Source: Bacillota bacterium (GTDB taxonomy: Bacteria > Bacillota > UBA4882 > UBA8346). From it: DNA of 40,457 bases. The position numbers and the translations under genes are program-made. Where the stretch lies: the NCBI GenBank assembly GCA_023435565.1, contig JAEYRN010000038.1, forward strand, positions 1 to 40,457. The letters are read 5' to 3'. Below the pieces are notes generated by a model. The model saw only the letters and a list, made by a program, of their open reading frames with translations, made no database searches and was not told where the DNA came from. Positions 16,676 through 23,557 of the stretch are shown here, one piece after another. Numbering within the stretch: the stretch's first letter is position 1; each line of letters begins with the position of its first letter.

Positions 16676-17401
16676 ATGGAAGTATCATCGACGGAAATCC
16701 AAAATAATTTCGGTACTTATTTAAAATTAGCCCAGGTTGAGGATGTCTTTATTACTCGAAACGGAAAACGAATCGCTGTCCTTCAATACCAGGATGAACA
16801 TAACAGAGGTTTATCATGTATTTCTGAAAGCAAGGCGACCTATCAAAACGGGAATCGGCGAGTGTCGGCGGATGAGTTTCGGAAATTATCGGACTCTAGT
16901 GAAAACCGTTATGAATTGATCGATGGCGAAGTTTTTCAACTAGCATCCCCATCTTATGAACATCAACGTATCATCGGGGAAATATTTAGTCAAATTCATC
17001 AATGGGCTGAAGGTAAGAGGTGTAAACCGGTAACGGCACCCTTTGATGTGCCTATATTTAATGATGACATGGAAAACATTGTCCAACCGGATATTGCAGT
17101 GGTTTGCGATCCTGAAAAAGTAGATGACCGTGGGCGCTATAAAGGGACCCCGAGCTTAGTCGTTGAGGTGCTTTCGGAGACTACTCGCAATAAGGATATG
17201 TTAAAGAAGTTAAATTTATATATGGTCGGTGGAATCGGGGAGTATTGGATCGTAAATCCCTGGAACCGGGAGATATACATATATACTTTTGTATCCGGGG
17301 AAATTTTTAATTACAAGGTTTTTAAAGGGGAGGAGATTGCCGGTTCAGAGGTGTTGAAGGATTTATATGTTCCACTAAAAAAAGTTTTTGCGGTGGAGTA
17401 A
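16676..17401 (+). CDS. Phd/YefM-type antitoxin domain fused to Uma2-family nuclease
   Basis: 241 residues in two parts. Residues 1-40 (MEVSSTEIQNNFGTYLKLAQ, then VFITRNGKRIAVLQ) are a compact Phd/YefM antitoxin DNA-binding domain. Residues about 62-240 are a Uma2 (DUF820) domain of the PD-(D/E)xK restriction-endonuclease fold: RYELIDGEV, VQPDIAVV (D139), VVEVLSETTRNKD (E164) with K177/K178 and the conserved GIGEYWIVNP. Catalytic residues look intact. The ATG has GGGAGG 7-8 nt upstream. Uma2 proteins usually stand alone and are of unknown biological role, expanded in cyanobacteria and found in many Bacillota. An N-terminal Phd module is unusual and suggests DNA-sequence targeting or autoregulation. 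No partner RelE/Doc toxin is adjacent. Confidence 0.85.
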   Translation: MEVSSTEIQNNFGTYLKLAQVEDVFITRNGKRIAVLQYQDEHNRGLSCISESKATYQNGNRRVSADEFRKLSDSSENRYELIDGEVFQLASPSYEHQRIIGEIFSQIHQWAEGKRCKPVTAPFDVPIFNDDMENIVQPDIAVVCDPEKVDDRGRYKGTPSLVVEVLSETTRNKDMLKKLNLYMVGGIGEYWIVNPWNREIYIYTFVSGEIFNYKVFKGEEIAGSEVLKDLYVPLKKVFAVE

Positions 17402-17635
17402 GAAAATATTTAATTAGAAAGTTGCCGAGATTTTTCCAAATATATGACTTAAATTGGATTAGTCGAGGAATAATTATAATACTTAAAGCAAAAAGGTGGG
17501 CAGGTAAAACTTGGTTCTCTTAAAACCATAATCCACCAATATTTCATAAAGGGTTTTCGAACGAGTTAACGAATTGATTAGAGATCCAATTTTACGTCCG
17601 ATTGACGGGATATGGAAAGGGGGTCCCGGATACCG

Positions 17636-18328
17636 ATGCAAACCAGGATCTTTTTATTTATTTGCTTTTTAGTTTTAACGACTGTAGCTCATGGAGAGGT
17701 TCCACAGCAATCAGGAATTGTCATTGGCAATGGTGTCAATTTCCGGGCCGAACCGAGTTTTGATGGGTTAATTATTTGCGTTTTAAAACGGGGGATACCG
17801 GTTGCTGTTTTGGAACAGTCCGACCTCTGGTATAAGGCCCGGTTGCCCGATGGACAAGCCGGATGGATTCATCAGGAGTTTGTTGAATTGAAACCGCCAT
17901 TGTCGATTGTTACCAGAGAACGGTTCTCCACTCATCATATAAACGAAATGATTACCTATGCCAATAGTTTATTAGGTATTAAATATGTCTATGGGGGGCA
18001 ATCACTAAAGGGATTTGATTGCTCAGGTTTCACAATGCATGTATTTGCCAAAATGGGGATTAATTTACCCCATCAGTCGGATTTGCAAATGAAAGTCGGC
18101 ATGGAAGTTTCATTAAAAGAATCATTACTACCGGGGGACTTGGTTTTTTTTAAGACCTTAGGTTCGAAAAGCGTAAATCATGTCGGGATTTATCTGGGTG
18201 ATGGCCGTTTTATTCACGCTTCGTCCGGATATGGAGCGGTACGGGTAAGCCCGATTAATAGCGGATATTATAATAATTGTTATGCCGGTGGGTCTAGGTT
18301 GATTAACACGACAGCGACAATAGATTAA
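17636..18328 (+). CDS. Secreted SH3b-NlpC/P60 peptidoglycan hydrolase
   Basis: 230-residue secreted cysteine peptidase that probably cuts the gamma-D-glutamyl-diaminopimelate bond of cell-wall peptides. From the ATG at 17636: signal peptide 1-20 (cleavage near AHG-EV), bacterial SH3 domain about 25-85 (GVNFRAEPSFDG, AGWIHQEFVEL), and NlpC/P60 domain about 103-225. The catalytic Cys129 lies in GFDCSGF, His182 in NHVGIYLGDG and the third polar residue His194 in RFIHAS. An upstream in-frame ATG at 17612 would add MERGSRIP before the signal and has poor ribosome-site spacing, so I reject it. It is followed by a terminator and is probably monocistronic. It may act in growth, separation or spore cortex turnover; which one cannot be read here. 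Confidence 0.94.
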   Translation: MQTRIFLFICFLVLTTVAHGEVPQQSGIVIGNGVNFRAEPSFDGLIICVLKRGIPVAVLEQSDLWYKARLPDGQAGWIHQEFVELKPPLSIVTRERFSTHHINEMITYANSLLGIKYVYGGQSLKGFDCSGFTMHVFAKMGINLPHQSDLQMKVGMEVSLKESLLPGDLVFFKTLGSKSVNHVGIYLGDGRFIHASSGYGAVRVSPINSGYYNNCYAGGSRLINTTATID

Positions 18329-18361
18329 TCTGTTGAATAACATAATATTACATTTATGAAG

Positions 18362-18388
18362 GGTCACTCGTTAAGAGTGGTCTTTTTT
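18362..18388 (+). terminator. Intrinsic terminator after the NlpC/P60 gene
   Basis: GGTCACTC (18362-18369) pairs with GAGTGGTC (18375-18382), including two G-U pairs, around a 5-nt loop, and is followed by six T. It lies 33 bp after the stop codon. Confidence 0.8.
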
Positions 18389-18516
18389 ATTTTCATAATT
18401 GCAAATCATAAATATAACCTATATCTTCTTTAGACAAAAAGGTTAAGAGGGCTACTAACAACGAGATGATTTAGATAATCGTTTAAGTTGGATTAATTAT
18501 TCAAAAGGAGTTTTAT

Positions 18517-18537
18517 AAATTATGTAGAAATTATGTA
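18517..18537 (+). repeat. 10-bp direct repeat before the HTH/FtsB-like pair
   Basis: AAATTATGTA occurs twice (18517-18526 and 18528-18537) with one base between, a period of 11 bp or one helical turn. It ends at a possible -10 box TACAAT (18535-18540), 57 bp before the HTH gene. The phasing fits a binding site for a tandem-binding activator or response regulator. Confidence 0.4.
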
Positions 18538-18573
18538 CAATAATTGTAGTAAATTTGTAATACCGGTGATATA

Positions 18574-18804
18574 ATGAAACTGGAAATTCGGGGAGTGGAA
18601 AACTTAAGTTTTCGGGAACGCCAGGTAGTCGTCTTAAAGGAGATGGGCGAAAGTACCGAAAATATTTCTAAGAAGCTGAAGTTGACTCCTAGTACGGTGG
18701 CAACTTTATATAACCGCGCCAAGACAAAAGGATATGAAGTAGTGATTATCATACCCGGGACCGCTTTAGGCATTGCCGGAGCGGATGATAATGAGGGTGA
18801 TTGA
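18574..18804 (+). CDS. Small helix-turn-helix protein, sigma-70 region 4-like
   Basis: 76 residues. Positions 10-52 (LSFRERQVVVLKEMGESTEN, then ISKKLKLTPSTVATLYNRAK) resemble region 4 of sigma factors or a GerE/LuxR HTH: a first helix after 'F-R-E-R-Q', a turn, and a recognition helix in TPSTVATLYNRA. The tail KGYEVVIIIPGTALGIAG is hydrophobic and ends acidic (ADDNEGD). The ribosome site is weak (GGTGA 4 nt before the ATG). Its stop is 2 bp before the next gene's ATG and that gene's ribosome site lies inside this one, so the pair is translationally coupled. It lacks the sigma-2 domain and so is not a complete sigma factor; it may be a DNA-binding regulator for the division-related partner. 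Confidence 0.75.
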   Translation: MKLEIRGVENLSFRERQVVVLKEMGESTENISKKLKLTPSTVATLYNRAKTKGYEVVIIIPGTALGIAGADDNEGD

Positions 18805-18806
18805 GA

Positions 18807-19244
18807 ATGAATAATCAGGCTTATCTTCGAAAAGATCCGCCAAGGGTGGCTTCGCTAGAGCAGGCGCCTGTAAAAGTTATCAAGACAAAAGTTAAAACCA
18901 AGCTACGTTTTAAACCGCGGAGTATTTGGCCGTTTTTAACTTGGGGATTTGCCATTTTTCTTTGTCTTAGAATTCTCTTTTTACCATTGCTCGAAGGGGT
19001 TTATCATTTAGTAGTCAAAAGCCAAGAATTGAACTCCTTGAAAGCAGAACATCAAAAGATGTCGCAACAGCTGGCGGAGATGAAACAAGCTAAGGAACGT
19101 ATGAAGACAATCGCTTGGGTAGAAGAACAATCACATAAAGCCGGATTCATCAAAATCAATGAGTCACCGATGCTGGTAATCAATGCAAACGAGGAGGGGC
19201 TTCCGGAAAAGCCGCGGAAACAAAATATAGAAATTGGAGACTAA
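18807..19244 (+). CDS. FtsB/DivIC-like septum protein
   Basis: 145-residue bitopic membrane protein. It has a basic cytoplasmic N-terminus (1-38, many K/R), one membrane span (about 41-62, SIWPFLTWGFAIFLCLRILF), a coiled coil (about 66-102, LNSLKAEHQKMSQQLAEMKQ) and a short C-terminal domain (IAWVEEQSHKAGFIKINE) of the type found in FtsB, DivIC and FtsL. Such proteins sit in the divisome and link FtsQ/DivIB to FtsW/FtsI. I use the ATG at 18807 with GAGGGTGA 6 nt upstream rather than the TTG at 18801. The family has low sequence identity, so the assignment rests on topology and the coiled coil. A terminator follows. Confidence 0.8.
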   Translation: MNNQAYLRKDPPRVASLEQAPVKVIKTKVKTKLRFKPRSIWPFLTWGFAIFLCLRILFLPLLEGVYHLVVKSQELNSLKAEHQKMSQQLAEMKQAKERMKTIAWVEEQSHKAGFIKINESPMLVINANEEGLPEKPRKQNIEIGD

Positions 19245-19329
19245 GCTGGGAGGCGAAGTGTGGGAAGAGGTGCTCTTTCTAATATGGAGTAGTGGCTACG
19301 CCCCTTTGATAATAGAATAGATAATTTTG

Positions 19330-19357
19330 AAGGCAATGATGGTATTGCCTTTTTTTT
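19330..19357 (+). terminator. Intrinsic terminator between the ftsB-like gene and tex
   Basis: AAGGCAAT (19330-19337) and ATTGCCTT (19344-19351) form an 8-bp stem with a 6-nt loop followed by eight T. An open frame running through it upstream of tex is therefore not coding. Confidence 0.85.
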
Positions 19358-19425
19358 GTTCTACCGGTATAATTTATTGGCGGATCATTAACAACGTTTA
19401 CGCACTGATTCAAAGGAGACAAAAA

Positions 19426-21762
19426 ATGGATATTATTAAAGTTATTTCTGCTGAATTAGCTATATCCCCCCGACAGGTGGGGAATACCGTCAATTTATTG
19501 GATGAAGGAAATACCATTCCCTTTATTGCCCGGTATCGAAAAGAAGTCACCGGGGAACTTGACGAAGAACAAATCCGAAATATTGAGGAGCGTTTGACCT
19601 ACTTACGCAATTTAGAAGCCAGAAAGGCAGAAGTGCTTAAATCCATTGAAGAGCAAGGTAAATTAACCCCGGAATTAGCCCAGGCAATTACTGAAGCTAC
19701 CAAACTGCAAGAAGTTGAAGACCTATACCGGCCATATAAACAGAAGAAACGGACCCGAGCAATGATTGCCAAAGAACGAGGTCTAGAACCTTTGGCCGAT
19801 TTGATTTGGAATCAAGCGACCGAGTCCGGCTCGTGTGACGGTTTGGTGGCTCCGTTTATTAATCCTGACTTAGGAGTGGAAACTGTGGCGGACGCCTTGG
19901 CCGGGGCCAGAGATATTATAGCCGAAAAAGTATCGGATGATCCGGATTACCGAAAAGTACTACGTGAATATTTGTGGGACCAAGCGGTGATTGCTTCGGA
20001 AGCCAAAGAAGTTAAGACTAATAAGAAGAAAGACGCTGAAGAAGCGGAATTAGACGAATACCGGATGTATGCCGAATATAAGGAACCGCTGAAGAAGATC
20101 CCACCCCACCGGATCTTGGCTTTGAACCGTGGGGAAAAGGAAGAAGCTTTAAAAGTAAGCGTTGAAGCTGAACATGAAGTATCACTCCAAAAATTAAATT
20201 ATTTGATCATTACCAATAAAAAATCGATTTTCACTTCCGAGTTGGAGGAAGCAATTACCGATGGTTACAAAAGGTTGCTCTTTCCTTCGTTGGAAAGAGA
20301 ATTGCGGGCTGCCTTAACAGAAACCGCTGAAGAACACGCAATCAAAATTTTTGGGCTGAATTTGCGCAACCTTATTTTGCAAGCGCCGGTGAAAGATTTA
20401 CGGGTAATGGGAGTCGATCCCGGTTACCGGACCGGATGTAAAGTGGCGGTAGTGGATGAAACCGGAAAACTCTTGGATACTGCAACAATTTATCCCCATC
20501 CGCCGGTCAACAAATGGGATGAAACTCTAGCGATCTTAGGTAAGATGGTTCAAAAACATCAGGTTAATCTGATTACGATTGGTAACGGTACGGCTTCTAG
20601 GGAGTCGGAGACTTTGGTAGCTGAGCTGATTCACTTACTCGGAGTAGAAAAGACTTCCTATTGTATCGTCAGTGAGGCGGGCGCTTCGGTTTATTCCGCT
20701 TCCAAACTGGCTAAAGAAGAGTTTCCGGATTTGGATGTCTCGATGAGAGGCGCGGTATCGATTGCCCGCCGGATTCAAGATCCTCTGGCGGAGTTGGTAA
20801 AAATCGACCCGAAATCAATCGGAGTAGGGCTTTATCAACATGATGTGAACCAAAAGCAACTTTCAGACACTTTGGGTGGTGTAGTTGAATCTTGTGTCAA
20901 CTATGTCGGTGTTGACCTTAATACAGCCTCGCCGTCCTTACTCCAGTATGTGGCCGGACTTCAACCGGCAGTCGCCAAAAACATCGTGGCCTTTAGGGAT
21001 GAGAACGGCAAATTTAAAAGCAGAAAACAACTTTTGAAAGTAAAGCGTTTAGGGGATCAGGCTTATGTCCAAGCAGCCGGTTTTTTGAAGATCGCCGATG
21101 GAGAGGAACCGCTTGATACCACCTGGGTCCACCCGGAATCTTATGAAGCTGCCAGGCAGTTACTTGCTAAACTAGGTTTTAAAACCGAGGACATTTTACT
21201 TAAGGAAAAACTAGCTGAGATCAAGCTCCAACTACAACAGGTTAATATTGATAAAACTGCTGATGAGCTTGGGATCGGTAAACCAACCTTAAAAGACATT
21301 ATTGAAGCCATCAGCAAGCCGGGACGCGACCCCCGTGAGGACATGCCCAAACCGATCTTTAGAAATGACGTATTAAAGATGGAAGACTTAAAGCCGGGTA
21401 TGATGTTAACCGGAACAGTCCGGAATGTGGTTGACTTTGGTGCGTTTGTGGATATCGGTGTCAAGCAGGACGGATTGGTCCATGTATCGCAGCTAAGTGA
21501 TAAATTTGTGAAAGACCCGACGGATGTTGTCGCGGTTGGAGATATTGTTGAGGTAAGGGTGGTCGAGGTCGATCCGGTAAGAAAACGGATTGCATTGTCA
21601 ATGAAAAAAGAAACCAGTGGTGAAGTTCCTCCGAAGCAAACACTGAGCAGCGCTAATAAAAAACCGGTTAAACGAGATGCGCCGGTAAAAGAAGTAGCAG
21701 AGAATCTAACTAATACCGCACTGCGTGATAGTTTGATTAAAGCCGGATTTAAAGTGAAATAG
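19426..21762 (+). CDS. tex: Tex family transcription accessory / S1 RNA-binding protein
   Basis: Cytoplasmic nucleic-acid-binding protein related to eukaryotic Spt6, 778 residues. Layout: N-terminal HTH and Tex core (about 1-320, with IPFIARYRKEVTGELDEEQI and EDLYRPYKQKKRTRA), YqgF-like RNase H fold from about residue 326 (VMGVDPGYRTGCKVAVVD), helix-hairpin-helix region from about 498 (NTASPSLLQYVAGLQPAVAK and the FKSRKQLLKVKRLG block), and S1 domain about 654-728 (LKPGMMLTGTVRNVVDFGAF...DGLVHVSQLSDKFV). A Lys-rich tail follows. An open frame starts at 19327 but would cross a terminator. The ATG at 19426 has AAAGGAGA 6 nt upstream and gives the family's standard N-terminus. It is probably transcribed alone; a new promoter follows immediately after its stop. 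Confidence 0.97.
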   Translation: MDIIKVISAELAISPRQVGNTVNLLDEGNTIPFIARYRKEVTGELDEEQIRNIEERLTYLRNLEARKAEVLKSIEEQGKLTPELAQAITEATKLQEVEDLYRPYKQKKRTRAMIAKERGLEPLADLIWNQATESGSCDGLVAPFINPDLGVETVADALAGARDIIAEKVSDDPDYRKVLREYLWDQAVIASEAKEVKTNKKKDAEEAELDEYRMYAEYKEPLKKIPPHRILALNRGEKEEALKVSVEAEHEVSLQKLNYLIITNKKSIFTSELEEAITDGYKRLLFPSLERELRAALTETAEEHAIKIFGLNLRNLILQAPVKDLRVMGVDPGYRTGCKVAVVDETGKLLDTATIYPHPPVNKWDETLAILGKMVQKHQVNLITIGNGTASRESETLVAELIHLLGVEKTSYCIVSEAGASVYSASKLAKEEFPDLDVSMRGAVSIARRIQDPLAELVKIDPKSIGVGLYQHDVNQKQLSDTLGGVVESCVNYVGVDLNTASPSLLQYVAGLQPAVAKNIVAFRDENGKFKSRKQLLKVKRLGDQAYVQAAGFLKIADGEEPLDTTWVHPESYEAARQLLAKLGFKTEDILLKEKLAEIKLQLQQVNIDKTADELGIGKPTLKDIIEAISKPGRDPREDMPKPIFRNDVLKMEDLKPGMMLTGTVRNVVDFGAFVDIGVKQDGLVHVSQLSDKFVKDPTDVVAVGDIVEVRVVEVDPVRKRIALSMKKETSGEVPPKQTLSSANKKPVKRDAPVKEVAENLTNTALRDSLIKAGFKVK

Positions 21763-21769
21763 CTTAAGA

Positions 21770-21799
21770 TTGACAAAACAATAAATTTTATAGTAAAAT
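21770..21799 (+). promoter_or_regulatory. Sigma-A-like promoter of the TRAP transporter leader
   Basis: TTGACA (21770-21775), 18-bp spacer, TAAAAT (21794-21799), starting 8 bp after the tex stop. It would produce a leader of about 190 nt before dctP. Confidence 0.6.
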
Positions 21800-21941
21800 T
21801 TTTATGATAAAGGAATTGATCATTTTAATTCTTTAGCGGTAATAGGGTGGTTTTTCGGTAGGTTATTTATAGGTGTTATGCTGGTAGAATGGTAGGAATC
21901 CTCCAAGCTATGCTGTTTTATATTGCATGGTTAAAAATCAG

Positions 21942-21964
21942 CGCTCCTGCCGGAGCGTTTTTTT
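21942..21964 (+). terminator. Leader terminator upstream of dctP (possible attenuator)
   Basis: CGCTCC (21942-21947) and GGAGCG (21952-21957) with a TGCC loop, followed by seven T (21958-21964). It lies 35-60 bp before dctP and about 140 nt downstream of the promoter at 21770. It may therefore be a conditional terminator in the transporter leader, not just the end of tex. Confidence 0.75.
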
Positions 21965-22003
21965 ATTTGGTGTATTTAACTAAGCAAAGGAGGTTTTGTG
22001 TTG

Positions 22004-23053
22004 ATGCAAAAGAAAATTTTTATTCCAGTTATTCTACTTTTAGTAGCCGGTATTATTATCTCTGTGGTATTACTATCTCCTAAAAAGCCTACAACTGTTA
22101 AGTTAAATCTAGCCCATTTCTTTCCCGCCACCCATCCGGTGGAAAAAGTATTGGTGCCGAAATGGATTGAGGCTGTTCATGAAGGAACAGAAGGTCAGGT
22201 TGAGGTTACCAGCTATCCCGGAGAGACTTTGGTTAAAGCATCGGATATGTACAGCGGCGTTGTTTCAGGCATCGCCGACATTGGGATCTCTTGTTTTTCG
22301 TACACCCGGGGCCGTTTTCCAGTATTGGAAGTTTTTGAACTTCCCGGTATTACCTACGAAAATTCTAAGGTATCGGGGAAAGTCGCTTGGGAAGGGATTA
22401 AAAAGTTAGATCCGCAAGAAGTAAAGGATACCCACCTTTTGATGGTTTTCACCACCGGACCGGGCCATTTGTTGACCAAGGTACCGATTCGTAGCCTTGA
22501 AGAAATTAAAGGGGTGGAGATTAGAGCCACTGGGTTGAGCGCTAAGACTCTCCAGACTTTAGGAGCGGTCCCGGTTGCCATGGCACAGCCTGAAACATAT
22601 GAAGCCCTCTCAAGGGGTGTTGTTAAGGGTAATCTTTCCCCATCAGAAGTTCTGCAGGGATGGAGACATGCAGAGGTAACCAATTATACAACTTTAACCC
22701 CTTTCCTATATAATACTTTATTTTTTATGACCATTAATTTGGACACTTGGAATTCACTTTCTCCAAAACTTCAGAAAGCGATAACCAAAGCTAATGAGCG
22801 CGTCTTTGAGGAAGTGGCTTTAGGGCTTTGGGATAATCAGAACGATACGGCGCTGAATTGGGCAGTGAATGAAAAGGGAATGAAAAAGATTGAACTCTCC
22901 GAAACTGAAACCCAGCGTTGGATCAGCAAGGTATCATCCATTCAAAATGAATTTGTTGAGAAGATGAATGGTATGGGACTTAAAGGAGAGGAAATTCTTA
23001 ATACTGTTAAAGAACTGGCTGACAAGTACAATAAGGTCTATGGTGAAAACTAA
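22004..23053 (+). CDS. dctP: TRAP transporter substrate-binding protein, DctP family
   Basis: Extracytoplasmic solute receptor of a tripartite ATP-independent transporter, 349 residues with an N-terminal signal/anchor (IFIPVILLLVAGIIISVVLL) and no lipobox cysteine. Family text: LNLAHFFPATHPVEK near the mature start; the GIADIGISCFSYTRGRFPVLE block; and KGVEIRATGLSAKTLQTLGA with the conserved arginine (IRAT) that salt-bridges a carboxylate ligand. PETYEALSRGVVKG follows. Likely ligand is therefore an organic acid, identity unknown. The start is ambiguous: GTG 21998, TTG 22001 and ATG 22004 follow AAAGGAGG by 4, 7 and 10 nt; I use the ATG. It heads the dctP-dctQ-dctM operon. Confidence 0.94.
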   Translation: MQKKIFIPVILLLVAGIIISVVLLSPKKPTTVKLNLAHFFPATHPVEKVLVPKWIEAVHEGTEGQVEVTSYPGETLVKASDMYSGVVSGIADIGISCFSYTRGRFPVLEVFELPGITYENSKVSGKVAWEGIKKLDPQEVKDTHLLMVFTTGPGHLLTKVPIRSLEEIKGVEIRATGLSAKTLQTLGAVPVAMAQPETYEALSRGVVKGNLSPSEVLQGWRHAEVTNYTTLTPFLYNTLFFMTINLDTWNSLSPKLQKAITKANERVFEEVALGLWDNQNDTALNWAVNEKGMKKIELSETETQRWISKVSSIQNEFVEKMNGMGLKGEEILNTVKELADKYNKVYGEN

Positions 23054-23068
23054 TAGGGAGTGATGATT

Positions 23069-23557
23069 TTGGAAAAGTTTGACAACCTAATCGTCAAGTC
23101 CTGCCGGTTTCTGGATAAGGTTGCGGGACTTTGCATAGCCGGGACCGTGTTTTTGGTAGTCGCTAACGTAATAATGCGTACCATCTTTAGTCGTCCTTTT
23201 TTGGGAACGTATGAGTACGTCGGATTTTCGACAGCGTTAATCGTTGGATTTTCTCTGGCCTACTGCGCCATAATGGAGAGCCATATCACGGTGGATTTGA
23301 TTACAAATAAACTGCCCCATGGGATTAGGGATGTTATGGTATTTGCAGCGGAGGTCGTTTCATTTTGTTTTGTAGCCTTGATAACTTGGCAGTTGGTAAG
23401 ATATGCGGGCAGTATCCAATCAACCGGACAGGTTTCTCCCACAACGGAAATTCCGATTTACCCCTTTATATACCTTGTAGCATTGGGATTTTTAGCACTG
23501 GCCTTAGTTGGGTTAGGTAAATCGGTCAAATATATAAAAAGCGTGGTCGAGGCATGA
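23069..23557 (+). CDS. dctQ: TRAP transporter small permease, DctQ family
   Basis: Four-helix small membrane subunit of the TRAP transporter, 162 residues. Features of the family: an amphipathic start (EKFDNLIVKSCRFLDKVAGL), TM1, the conserved N-x-x-x-R-T at the end of TM1 (VANVIMRTIFSRPFLGTYEY), then GFSLAYCAIMESHITVDLIT with the hallmark H-I-x-V/D, and two further helices. Candidate starts are GTG 23060, ATG 23063 and TTG 23069. GGGAG at 23056-23060 leaves adequate spacing (8 nt) only for the TTG, so I choose it. The stop overlaps the dctM ATG, which indicates coupling. Confidence 0.92.
   Translation: MEKFDNLIVKSCRFLDKVAGLCIAGTVFLVVANVIMRTIFSRPFLGTYEYVGFSTALIVGFSLAYCAIMESHITVDLITNKLPHGIRDVMVFAAEVVSFCFVALITWQLVRYAGSIQSTGQVSPTTEIPIYPFIYLVALGFLALALVGLGKSVKYIKSVVEA

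Noticed and set aside
17402..17635. c-di-AMP (ydaO-type) riboswitch before the NlpC/P60 gene
   Set aside because: Such riboswitches often precede wall hydrolases, but I found none of the conserved GGG/CCC junction blocks.
19258..19320. GTG-started 20-residue frame (MWEEVLFLIWSSGYAPLIIE) with GGGAGG upstream
   Set aside because: The ribosome site is acceptable, but the length is minimal and it lies in the 3' tail before a terminator; chance cannot be excluded.
21141..21776. 211-residue antisense frame inside tex
   Set aside because: A shadow of the strongly coding tex frame; the Ser/Thr-rich translation and lack of ribosome site are typical of antisense artefacts.
21806..21941. T-box leader before the TRAP genes
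   Set aside because: There is no TGGNACCGCG-type T-box sequence and no specifier stem.
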